Of a stretch of DNA of 5,759 bases, positions 1 to 5,759 are shown in pieces. Positions within the stretch are counted from its first letter, which is position 1, and every line of letters starts with the position of its first letter. This DNA is from Syntrophomonadaceae bacterium (lineage in GTDB: Bacteria; Bacillota; Ch66; Ch109): contig JAAZDI010000314.1 of assembly GCA_012512295.1 (NCBI GenBank), forward strand, positions 1-5,759. The letters run 5' to 3'. Under the pieces are notes generated by a model. The model made no database searches. It was given only the letters and a program-made list of their open reading frames with translations, and was not told where the DNA came from. The position numbers and the translations under genes were made by a program.

Positions 1-10
1 CATCTGTTAA

Positions 11-79
11 GGATTAGTATGTTACCACGACTAGCATGTTATCGCGACTTACCGGCCACAAGAACCGTCCCCGTGGCTG
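11..79. repeat. Dispersed repeat, copy A, at the 3' end of the beta-PGM gene
   Basis: Positions 36-79 match 1151-1194 over 44 bases with one difference (t at 42 for c). The outer part 11-25 is another ggattaRtatgttac unit. Within it, agtatgttaccacgact (16-32) and agcatgttatcgcgact (33-49) form a 17-bp tandem agreeing at 14 positions. gccac (55-59) and gtggc (73-77) can pair as a 5-bp stem around a 13-base loop, a REP-like feature. The copy supplies the mutase stop codon (49-51) and its last codons. Confidence 0.85.
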
Positions 80-708
80 ATTTGCAGTAAGTCGGAGAAG
101 CGTTGGAGGTTGTACCGGGCCAGGTTGTATTTGGTGGCGTCGCCGATGGCTGCGCAATCCATGTTCGCCGCCAGGGCAGCTTCCACGCCGGATCTGGCAT
201 CTTCCACCACCAGGCAGTGTTGCGGGTCAACCCCAAGAAACTGACTGGCTTTTAAAAATACTTCCGGATCCGGCTTAGATTGGGTAATGTTGGTCCCGTC
301 TGATACAGCATCGAAGTAATCCTCCAGGCCGATTTGTTTTAAGATGGCTTTCGCGTTTTTGCTGGAGGAGCCGATGGCCAGGAGAACCCCCTGGGCTCTT
401 AGCTGGTCCAGGGTTTCCCTTACCTCGGCGGTGACATCAGCTGGCGACATGTTTTGCAGCAAACTACGGTAAAGTCCATTCTTTTTCTCGGTGTAATAAG
501 TCTTTTCGTCTTCAGTTAGCCGGCCCGGATAGGCTTCCAGGATTATCTCCAGGCTTTCCCGGCGGCTGACTCCCCGCAACCGGTTATTGATCTGCTCATC
601 AAAGTAGACCCCGATCTCATCGGCGATTTGTTTCCAGGCCAAATAATGGTACTGGTCCGTGTGACAAATTACCCCGTCTAAATCAAAAATAATCGCTTGG
701 TACTTCAT
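49..708 (-). CDS. pgmB: Beta-phosphoglucomutase (HAD superfamily)
   Basis: Cytosolic HAD-family enzyme that interconverts beta-D-glucose 1-phosphate and glucose 6-phosphate via beta-glucose 1,6-bisphosphate, the usual partner of GH65 phosphorylases. The 219-residue product shows the nucleophile motif FDLDGVI (D9, acid/base D11), the cap residues H21 and W25, LRGVSR (R45, R49), SSSKN (S114, K117), SKPDPE (K145) and VVEDARSG (E169, D170). From recalled family knowledge these match the Lactococcus lactis enzyme almost position for position (a conservative Lys to Arg at 45), which argues for beta-PGM rather than a generic HAD phosphatase. The ATG at 708 is chosen because homologues start just before the FDLDG strand. 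An upstream in-frame TTG at 741 would add 11 residues; aagga precedes the ATG by a rather long 14 bases, so the start is not fully settled. The last nine or ten residues (ISHGDGSCGR) and the TAA lie in a dispersed repeat, so the native end was probably close to FSDLLQ. Intact catalytically. It lies 445 bases downstream of the GH65 gene and may have its own promoter. Confidence 0.93.
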   Translation of the reverse strand: MKYQAIIFDLDGVICHTDQYHYLAWKQIADEIGVYFDEQINNRLRGVSRRESLEIILEAYPGRLTEDEKTYYTEKKNGLYRSLLQNMSPADVTAEVRETLDQLRAQGVLLAIGSSSKNAKAILKQIGLEDYFDAVSDGTNITQSKPDPEVFLKASQFLGVDPQHCLVVEDARSGVEAALAANMDCAAIGDATKYNLARYNLQRFSDLLQISHGDGSCGR

Positions 709-768
709 ACAATCGAGACCGTTCCTTTCTTTGTCGAACAATATTCCTACTTTTAGAAACTCCTGCTT

Positions 769-802
769 CTTTGACTCCTGGCTAGATGATTGCCCACTTC
801 CG
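769..802. repeat. Degenerate 34-bp direct repeat, left copy
   Basis: Begins ctttgactcctggct and matches 834-867 at 28 of 34 positions, with the two copies starting 65 bases apart. All six differences are transitions. The inner part gctagatgattgccc (781-795) also resembles gccagtttgttgccc at 1041-1055. It lies in the leader region of the beta-PGM gene and codes for nothing recognisable. Confidence 0.7.
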
Positions 803-833
803 AAGCCTTTCCCTGTCTTGCCCGGGTGCGTCG

Positions 834-867
834 CTTTGACTCCTAGCCAGATGGTTGCCCATCCCCG
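834..867. repeat. Degenerate 34-bp direct repeat, right copy
   Basis: Begins ctttgactcctagcc; partner of 769-802 with six transition differences. Its inner segment gccagatggttgccc (846-860) matches 1041-1055 at 13 of 15 positions. The spacer repeats and the tgttaccgcgact repeats therefore seem to belong to one composite family. Confidence 0.7.
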
Positions 868-910
868 CTAGATATACAGATCATGGCCCATATTTTGACA
901 TAACGAATAT

Positions 911-925
911 GGATTAATATGTTAC
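911..925. repeat. ggattaatatgttac unit
   Basis: Identical to 1143-1157, with the identity extended two bases leftward (at) in both copies. It differs by one base from the ggattagtatgttac units at 11-25 and 1078-1092. The sequence to its right, gtgccag, does not continue the dispersed repeat, so this is an isolated end module. Confidence 0.7.
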
Positions 926-928
926 GTG

Positions 929-956
929 CCAGATCCCTATTCCCAGATCCCTTTTC
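929..956. repeat. 14-bp tandem repeat
   Basis: ccagatccctattc (929-942) is followed directly by ccagatcccttttc (943-956), with one difference. It is non-coding and sits just right of an isolated ggattaatatgttac unit. Confidence 0.7.
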
Positions 957-1002
957 GTTGGAAACTCACCTCGACGACATAACGCGTCCCCTTGGCTGGA
1001 AC

Positions 1003-1034
1003 GCGACTTACCGGCCAGTATGTTACCGCGACTT
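1003..1034. repeat. Dispersed repeat, partial and permuted copy C
   Basis: gcgacttaccggcca (1003-1017) is identical to the core of copies A and B. It is immediately followed by agtatgttaccgcgact (1017-1033), the 17-bp unit seen in tandem at 16-49. The order of units is permuted relative to copies A and B, and the ccacaagaaccgtcccc module is missing here, so the family appears to be assembled from exchangeable modules. Confidence 0.75.
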
Positions 1035-1051
1035 GAGCAGGCCAGTTTGTT

Positions 1052-1072
1052 GCCCGCCGGCTGCCGGCGGGC
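1052..1072. repeat. Perfect GC-rich inverted repeat (9-bp stem, 3-base loop)
   Basis: gcccgccgg (1052-1060) and ccggcgggc (1064-1072) are exact reverse complements around ctg. The stem is nearly all G:C, so it should be very stable in RNA from either strand. No T run follows on the plus or minus strand, so an intrinsic terminator is not supported. It could still stabilise or stall the message between the GH65 and mutase genes. Confidence 0.75.
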
Positions 1073-1077
1073 GTTAA

Positions 1078-1093
1078 GGATTAGTATGTTACC
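1078..1093. repeat. ggattagtatgttacc unit next to the GC hairpin
   Basis: Identical over 16 bases to 11-26, and preceded in both places by gttaa (1073-1077 reads gttaa; 6-10 also reads gttaa). This extends the identity to 21 bases, 6-26 against 1073-1093. It then diverges (gagagta) from the usual gcgactt. Confidence 0.7.
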
Positions 1094-1142
1094 GAGAGTA
1101 GACTCAACCGGCTCTGCACCCTGCATGAAACGAATCCGTTAT

Positions 1143-1194
1143 GGATTAATATGTTACCGCGACTTACCGGCCACAAGAACCGTCCCCGTGGCTG
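1143..1194. repeat. Dispersed repeat, copy B, at the 3' end of the GH65 gene
   Basis: Starts with ggattaatatgttac (1143-1157) and continues through gcgacttaccggcca (1159-1173) to ccgtggctg (1186-1194). It matches copy A with one difference over 44 bases, in the same orientation. It contains the same potential short stem, gccac (1170-1174) with gtggc (1188-1192). It encodes the last 12 residues and the TAA of the GH65 protein, in a reading frame different from that used by the mutase gene in copy A. Confidence 0.85.
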
Positions 1195-3478
1195 TCGGCT
1201 GTCGGCTGACTGTCAGCGTGTCAGTTAACAGATATTCTTGGCCATAGACAAATATTTTTATGGCCGGGCCGCTCTCCAGCCTGAACACGCACTCGTGCTC
1301 CTTGACCTGCACGGCAATCCGGCTCCCTTCCAGACGGAGTTTGAAGCGATAGGCGGTCCAGGCCGCTGGTAAAACCGGCGCAAAATAGAAGCCGCTCTCT
1401 TTCAGCCGAAAACCCCCAAAGCCATAGACCACCGCCATATAACTGCCGCCCATATTGGCGGTATGAATGCCGTCTGGCGTATTCCGATGCAGATTGTCCA
1501 GATCTAAACGAACCGTGTGTCGAAAATAGTCGTAAGCCTTATCGACCATCCCCAACCGGGCCGCCACAATACTAAAGATGCACCGGGACAGCGAAGAATC
1601 GTGGGTTGTGATCTTTTCATAGTAATTAAACGAGTTTAAGATAGTTTCCGGGGACTGCGCGTCTTCCAGGATAAAATGCGCCATCACCGTATCCGCCTGT
1701 TTGCAGATCTGGTGCCGGTATAAATGCAAAGGATGATAATGCAGCAGCAAAGGAAATTTGTCTGGCGGAATACTGGCCAGATCCCACGGTTTCTTCTGCA
1801 GGAAAGAGTCGTCCTGCGGATTAATTTTTAACTTTTCATCATAGGGCAGATACATGCAATCAGCCGCTCGCTGAAAAAGCTCTATTTCTGACTCTTTAAT
1901 CTGGATTTTCCGTTCCAAATCTGCTAGCCCGCCAGCTGCCTTTAATATATGGTAAAACTTTACTGCCCAGTTCAAATGGTATTGCGCCAACACATTCGTG
2001 TAATAATTGTTATTTACAATACAGGTGTACTCATCCGGACCGGTGACGTCATTGATGTAAAATTTCCCGTCGTAAAAACTGCCCACATCAATCCATAGCC
2101 GAGCGGTTTCCCAAATCATCTCGGCTCCCATTTCTTGAATAAACGCCAAATCCTTGGTCGCTAGATAATAAGCAATAATGGCATAGGCAATATCACCATT
2201 TATATGGTACTGGGCCGAACCGGCCGGGAAAAACCCGGAGCATTCGCGGCCCATAATCGTGCGCCAGGGATAAAGAGCCCCGCTTTGATGACCTAAGATC
2301 CGGGCATTCTCCCGGGCCAGGTCAAGCGTTGTGTACCGGTATTCCAGCAGCTTTCGGGTTATGGTCGGATTGGTGATCGTGAAAAAGGGGTAGATATACA
2401 TCTCGGAATCCCAAATATAATGCCCCTCATAACCATCGCCGCTTAATCCTTTCGGGGAGATATTACAGTACTTGTCCTTGCCCACTGATTGAAATAATTG
2501 GTATAAATTGTAGCGAATAGCATTATTCACCGATTCATCCCCATCGATTTCCACGAGACAATTATCCCAATATTCCGCCAGGTAAGCGGCTTGCTTCTTG
2601 TAATACTCTTCCAAAGGCACCGATAAAGCCTTCTTCAGTTCAGTTTCTGCCTGCTGCCGACAATCCGGGTAGCGAATCGAATCGCAAAAAACGGCATACT
2701 TGATCAACCTGATCTTTTTTCGCTGTTTAGCGACGGCATTAAACCGACAAACAGCATCATTATTATCTATAATAAACTCCTGCTGATGTTCTTGCGGCAA
2801 GAGGTTTTTGACGCCGGTGCAGACCTCCAGGCCTGATTTTGAGGTTTTAGAGGTTATATAAGACGCCCCCTTTTTGATTTCACAACTGATGGGGGTCAAA
2901 TACCGAATCCGTTCCTGCGCAATCCGCGGGTCCGCCGGATTATAATAATTTAATACATTTCCCTGATGCACCGATTCAATCACGACATCGCCGGTAAAAT
3001 TTAACGGCTCTACTTCATATTCAATCGTAAATAATGGCAGTTGATAAAAAGAGGCCATTCGCGTAACCGTTAACTTAATCTCTTTCCCCTGGGGCGAACG
3101 CCATTTGACCTCCCTGACCGTTACCCCCCGATTCATATCCAGGCGCAGCCGGCTCTCCAGCACGGTGCCGGTAAACATGCTGAACTCCTCATCCTCAAAA
3201 GTGATCCGGATCGGCTGGGTATTCGCAACGTTTAAAATGGTTTGTTTTTCATCGATCAACCCGTACAGTTTTTCCGCCTGGCCTAACTTGGCAAAGTCAT
3301 AGAACCCGTTGATATATTGACTGGGGGTCACATCGTATTCGCCCGGATAGCCTTCTTCCAAATCGTAACGCACCCCGATATACCCATTGGCATTGTGAAA
3401 CAGCACCTCATTTAATTTAACGTGATAATTATCCAAACAAAAATTATCCAACTCAAAAATTGCGGCTCTGTCTGGCAT
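1154..3478 (-). CDS. GH65 disaccharide phosphorylase, probably trehalose (or kojibiose) phosphorylase
   Basis: Inverting glycoside phosphorylase that cleaves an alpha-glucobiose with phosphate into glucose and beta-glucose 1-phosphate. The 774 residues match the usual family length. An N-terminal beta-sandwich domain (about 1-270) leads to the alpha/alpha barrel (about 310-690) and a small C-terminal beta domain (about 695-757). Diagnostic motifs are YEGHYIWDSEMYIYPFF (350-366), ALYPWRT (401-407), AGSAQYHINGDIAYA (419-433), VTGPDEY (478-484) with E483 as the predicted general acid, KQADTVMA (593-600) with the phosphate-site K593/Q594, THDSSLS (625-631) and HTANMGGSY (672-680). No signal peptide is seen, so it is cytosolic. 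The ATG at 3478 follows AGGTGG by 7 bases and the otsAB stop by 11, implying co-transcription and coupled translation. Trehalose is favoured from the neighbour that makes it; kojibiose, nigerose, maltose or trehalose 6-phosphate phosphorylase are GH65 alternatives I cannot exclude. The final 12 residues (ATGTVLVAGKSR) and stop are encoded by the dispersed repeat, preceded by a heptamer duplication, so the natural C-terminus has probably been replaced. Confidence 0.93.
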   Translation of the reverse strand: MPDRAAIFELDNFCLDNYHVKLNEVLFHNANGYIGVRYDLEEGYPGEYDVTPSQYINGFYDFAKLGQAEKLYGLIDEKQTILNVANTQPIRITFEDEEFSMFTGTVLESRLRLDMNRGVTVREVKWRSPQGKEIKLTVTRMASFYQLPLFTIEYEVEPLNFTGDVVIESVHQGNVLNYYNPADPRIAQERIRYLTPISCEIKKGASYITSKTSKSGLEVCTGVKNLLPQEHQQEFIIDNNDAVCRFNAVAKQRKKIRLIKYAVFCDSIRYPDCRQQAETELKKALSVPLEEYYKKQAAYLAEYWDNCLVEIDGDESVNNAIRYNLYQLFQSVGKDKYCNISPKGLSGDGYEGHYIWDSEMYIYPFFTITNPTITRKLLEYRYTTLDLARENARILGHQSGALYPWRTIMGRECSGFFPAGSAQYHINGDIAYAIIAYYLATKDLAFIQEMGAEMIWETARLWIDVGSFYDGKFYINDVTGPDEYTCIVNNNYYTNVLAQYHLNWAVKFYHILKAAGGLADLERKIQIKESEIELFQRAADCMYLPYDEKLKINPQDDSFLQKKPWDLASIPPDKFPLLLHYHPLHLYRHQICKQADTVMAHFILEDAQSPETILNSFNYYEKITTHDSSLSRCIFSIVAARLGMVDKAYDYFRHTVRLDLDNLHRNTPDGIHTANMGGSYMAVVYGFGGFRLKESGFYFAPVLPAAWTAYRFKLRLEGSRIAVQVKEHECVFRLESGPAIKIFVYGQEYLLTDTLTVSRQPTATGTVLVAGKSR
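1193..1206. repeat. Tandem heptamer inside the GH65 3' end
   Basis: tgtcggc occurs twice without a gap (1193-1199 and 1200-1206), right where the dispersed repeat joins the native GH65 coding sequence. A looser echo (tgactgtcag, tgtcag) follows to 1222. It encodes part of the SRQPTA stretch of the C-terminus, which looks like junction or slippage sequence rather than a conserved protein segment. Confidence 0.6.
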
Positions 3479-3485
3479 TAAACCA

Positions 3486-3491
3486 CCACCT
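3486..3491 (-). promoter_or_regulatory. Ribosome-binding site of the GH65 gene overlapping the otsAB stop
   Basis: On the minus strand AGGTGG lies 7 bases before the GH65 ATG and shares bases with the TAG stop of the upstream synthase/phosphatase gene (3490-3492). The arrangement supports a polycistronic message with translational coupling, and it fixes the GH65 start. Confidence 0.8.
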
Positions 3492-5709
3492 ACTCACCCT
3501 TATTTATCTTGCTAATTTTCGCCAGGGCCTGCAGGATCAAGCGCATCGACTGCCACGATTTAACATGATAATTAGCCTGCGTCTTTTCCAGGCCGATTTT
3601 AATGGAAAAAGCATCCGGGGGAAGCGAGGCGAACAAGTCCTCATCAGTATAGTCGTCGCCGGCCCCAAGAATAAAATCAAAACTGCTGCGCTGAATAAAG
3701 ATGGAAGAGATAAACCCTTTATTTACTCTCGTATCTTTGACTTCCAGCACCTTATTTCCTTCCTGAATCCCTAAAGTAGTAGAACCAATTAATGACATCA
3801 GGTTTTCCCTGATCTCATTCAATTTAACATCGACCAGGTCCGGCTCGCACTGCCGATAATGCCAGGCAATTGAGTAATTTTTCTCTTCAATAAAAGAGCC
3901 GGGGATTCGATCCGTATAAAAGACCAGGACCGACCGCACTGAATCTTTCCAGTCATTATCCAGGGGTGCGGTCATGCTCCACTCTTTTTGATCCGGGTGG
4001 CGAAACCACAAGCCATGCACAGCTAACAGATGCAGATTCAGGTCGCCCAACCATTCATCCAGGACATCCTTGTCCCGTCCTGAGACAATCACCACCGTAT
4101 TCTTCGGATCATTGGCCAAATCCGCCAATAATTTCTTTAGCTCCTGATCTGGTTTGGCCTGCGCCGGGATCGGCTGAAACCCCACCAAAGTACCATCATA
4201 ATCCAGAAAAAGCACTCTGTTTTGGGCGGCTTGATAAGCCTGCTTGATTTGATCCAGCTCTTTTTCCAGGCTTCGCGCAGAGATGCTTTGGGTAGAGTCG
4301 AGCTCCGCCAGGTTTAAGCTGTTTAAAAACTCTCTGGCCCAAAACTTTACGTTATAGCGCTGCAGCCGTTTATGCATGATCTTATTGCGCATCATCTTTT
4401 CGTCCGGGGGCATTTCCAGCGCCGTCTTCAGGCCCAAAGCAATCGCATTGAAGTCATTGGGGTTGACAATGACGGCTTCCCCTAATTCACTGGCCGCCCC
4501 GGCGGTTTCACTAATAACCAGCATCCCCTGATAATCAGTCCGGGCGGCGATGTATTCTTTGGCGACCAGATTCATACCATCGCGGAGCGGGGTGACTAAT
4601 AACACGTCAGCCTGCCGGTAAAAATTAATCAGGTACTCTTGCTGTAAAATCCGATAAAAATACCAGATCGGCATCCAGCTTAGGGTTCCGTACTGGCCAT
4701 TGACTCGACTGACTAATTCTTCAATTTCCCTGAGCAATTCATCGTAAGAATCTACCCCTTCCCGGGAGGGGGCGACAATCAAATATAACCGAATCTTTCC
4801 GTGATACTCAGGATAATTGGCTAAAAACCGGCGAAAAGCCCGGATTCGTTCCGGAATACCTTTAGTGTAATCAAGCCGGTCAATCGACAGAACTATCTTA
4901 GTGTCTTTGGCATCTTTAATACTTTCACTTATTTGAGCAATCTCCCGGGGTAATTGTTCATCGGTAAAGCCTTGAGCAAACAAATCATAATCTATACCCA
5001 TTGGAAAGGCGTCAACTTTCACGCAGCGACCATCATAACTGATTTTATTAAAATTATGGTCCAGGCCCAGCAACCGCCGAACACTGCTTAAAAAGTGACG
5101 GACATAGTCATAAGTATGAAAACCAATTAAATCCGCCCCTAAAAGGCCCAGCAATATTTCTTCCCGCCAGACCAGCAAACGAAATATTTCAAAGGAAGGA
5201 AAAGGAATGTGCAGGAAAAACCCCACTTTCGTCTGCGGGTATTTCTCTTTGACCAGCCGGGGCAACAGCATCAAATGGTAATCATGGATCCAAATAACGT
5301 CGTTTTCCTCAATAAGCGGCTCCAGGGCCGCAAAAAATTTCTGATTGACCTGCTGATAAGTCTCCCAGGTTTCCGGTTCGCAGTCTGTTTTATTGGTGAA
5401 ATAGTGAAACAGCGGCCAGATCGTCTTATTACAAAATCGATAATAGTAGTGATTGATTTCTTGCTCGGTTAAAAAAACCGGCCGGCATTTATATTCGTTC
5501 AGCAGCTTGTCATGAAGGCTCTGTCGTTCTGACAGATTCAATTCTTCTGCCGCAATCCCCAGCCAGCCTACCCAGAGGCTATTAGCTTGTCCATGGTAGC
5601 TTTTCAAGCCCGTAGCCAGTCCACCGATGCTTTCCCGGCACTCAAACCCGGCTGCCTCTTTTTTAACCGTGACCGGCAACCTATTGGAAACGAATATTAT
5701 CTTGTGCAT
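3490..5709 (-). CDS. Bifunctional trehalose-6-phosphate synthase/phosphatase (OtsA-OtsB fusion)
   Basis: Makes trehalose in two steps: the GT20 synthase half joins UDP-glucose and glucose 6-phosphate, and the HAD phosphatase half removes the phosphate. In the 739-residue product the synthase (about 1-465) shows SNRLPV (8-13), IGGLATGL (28-35), WVGWLG (46-51), WPLFHYF (98-104), HDYHLMLLP (142-150), FPMGID (235-240), DRLDYTKG (277-284, with R278 and K283) and PLRDGMNLVAKEY (374-386), the sugar-nucleotide and acceptor site residues. A linker rich in Glu, Gln and Ser (about 470-495) leads to the phosphatase with LDYDGTL (502-508, nucleophile D503), VSGRD (542-546), HG (565-566), GNKVLEVK (651-658) and GDDYTDE (684-690). 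Both halves look active, unlike the many eukaryotic fusions in which one half is dead. The ATG at 5709 is chosen because the family starts within a few residues of the VSNR strand; it is preceded at 9 bases by a G-rich stretch. A GTG at 5748 would add 13 residues and cannot be excluded. First gene of the cluster in this window; its promoter is probably beyond the right edge. Confidence 0.95.
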   Translation of the reverse strand: MHKIIFVSNRLPVTVKKEAAGFECRESIGGLATGLKSYHGQANSLWVGWLGIAAEELNLSERQSLHDKLLNEYKCRPVFLTEQEINHYYYRFCNKTIWPLFHYFTNKTDCEPETWETYQQVNQKFFAALEPLIEENDVIWIHDYHLMLLPRLVKEKYPQTKVGFFLHIPFPSFEIFRLLVWREEILLGLLGADLIGFHTYDYVRHFLSSVRRLLGLDHNFNKISYDGRCVKVDAFPMGIDYDLFAQGFTDEQLPREIAQISESIKDAKDTKIVLSIDRLDYTKGIPERIRAFRRFLANYPEYHGKIRLYLIVAPSREGVDSYDELLREIEELVSRVNGQYGTLSWMPIWYFYRILQQEYLINFYRQADVLLVTPLRDGMNLVAKEYIAARTDYQGMLVISETAGAASELGEAVIVNPNDFNAIALGLKTALEMPPDEKMMRNKIMHKRLQRYNVKFWAREFLNSLNLAELDSTQSISARSLEKELDQIKQAYQAAQNRVLFLDYDGTLVGFQPIPAQAKPDQELKKLLADLANDPKNTVVIVSGRDKDVLDEWLGDLNLHLLAVHGLWFRHPDQKEWSMTAPLDNDWKDSVRSVLVFYTDRIPGSFIEEKNYSIAWHYRQCEPDLVDVKLNEIRENLMSLIGSTTLGIQEGNKVLEVKDTRVNKGFISSIFIQRSSFDFILGAGDDYTDEDLFASLPPDAFSIKIGLEKTQANYHVKSWQSMRLILQALAKISKINKGE

Positions 5710-5759
5710 CAATATTAGCCCCCCATAGGTATTTTTTTCTACAATCACCTTCCATCCCC

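Larger units (their letters stand above)
742..1153. other. Repeat-filled spacer between GH65 and beta-PGM genes
   Basis: About 410 bases with no credible gene. The open frames here (for example minus strand 914-1126) translate repeat DNA and resemble nothing known to me. The stretch holds, from left to right, a degenerate 34-bp direct repeat, a 14-bp tandem repeat, three ggattaRtatgttac units (one running into the GH65 stop), a partial copy of the dispersed repeat, and a perfect GC-rich hairpin. No clear -35/-10 pair for the mutase gene and no hairpin followed by a T run was found on either strand. The neighbouring otsAB and GH65 genes are only 11 bases apart, so this spacer may be a secondary expansion inside a formerly tighter cluster; that is inference. 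Confidence 0.7.

Noticed and set aside
709..741. TTG start adding 11 residues to the mutase
   Set aside because: The taggaa site is only 3 to 4 bases from the TTG and the added residues precede the usual family N-terminus; kept only as an alternative.
880..905. Possible minus-strand promoter for the mutase gene (atgtca ... tatatc)
   Set aside because: Both hexamers are poor and the spacing is about 19 bases; the sequence is too weak to call without transcript data.
1052..1072. Intrinsic terminator after the GH65 gene
   Set aside because: The hairpin is strong but neither strand has a following T run, so the defining second half is absent.
914..1126. Minus-strand open frame of 70 codons in the spacer
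   Set aside because: It lies entirely in repeat DNA, its translation repeats repeat-derived words (NILILN, NILAGKSR), and there is no convincing ribosome site or family resemblance.
36..1194. CRISPR array
   Set aside because: Repeats are few, variable in order and irregularly spaced, with genes between them and no spacer pattern or cas gene.
1020..1247. Plus-strand open frame of 75 codons
   Set aside because: It covers the repeat block and the antisense of the GH65 3' end; its composition is that of the repeat and no domain is recognisable.
3966..4247. Plus-strand open frame of 93 codons
   Set aside because: Fully antisense to the phosphatase half of the fusion gene, whose catalytic motifs are intact; Pro/Ser-rich shadow translation.

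Overview
All three protein-coding genes in this window lie on the minus strand, so in transcription order the window is read from high to low coordinates. (1) A trehalose-6-phosphate synthase/phosphatase fusion (otsA-otsB type; about 5709 to 3490). (2) A glycoside hydrolase family 65 disaccharide phosphorylase (3478 to 1154), 11 bases downstream, with its ribosome-binding site overlapping the otsAB stop codon. (3) A repeat-filled spacer of about 0.4 kb, then a beta-phosphoglucomutase (708 to 49). All three genes look intact, with their catalytic motifs present. The other long open frames, on either strand, are shadows of these genes or lie in repeats.

Together the genes describe a trehalose module. 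The fusion enzyme makes trehalose from UDP-glucose and glucose 6-phosphate through trehalose 6-phosphate. The GH65 enzyme probably splits trehalose (or a related alpha-glucobiose such as kojibiose) with phosphate into glucose and beta-glucose 1-phosphate. The mutase converts beta-glucose 1-phosphate to glucose 6-phosphate, which can enter glycolysis or return to the synthase. Synthesis and phosphorolysis in one cluster suggest a store/release or osmolyte turnover cycle. Sequence alone does not fix the exact GH65 substrate.

The most unusual part is the non-coding DNA. A mosaic repeat family occupies 1-79 and about 769-1206. It is built from the units ggattaRtatgttac, tgttaccgcgact, gcgacttaccggcca and ccacaagaaccgtccccgtggc. 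Two near-identical copies sit exactly at the 3' ends of the mutase and GH65 genes. Each supplies the last codons and the stop codon, but in different reading frames, so the same DNA gives two unrelated protein tails. Other repeat layers in the spacer are a degenerate 34-bp direct repeat, a 14-bp tandem, a GC-rich hairpin and a tandem heptamer. They look like debris of mobile-element ends or a REP/MITE-like family, but no transposase gene is present.

Gene content (fused OtsAB, GH65 phosphorylase plus beta-PGM), moderate base composition and the purine-rich ribosome-binding sites suggest a Bacillota (Clostridia-like) anaerobe. This is an inference of low to moderate confidence. I see no RNA gene, CRISPR array, convincing promoter or intrinsic terminator.
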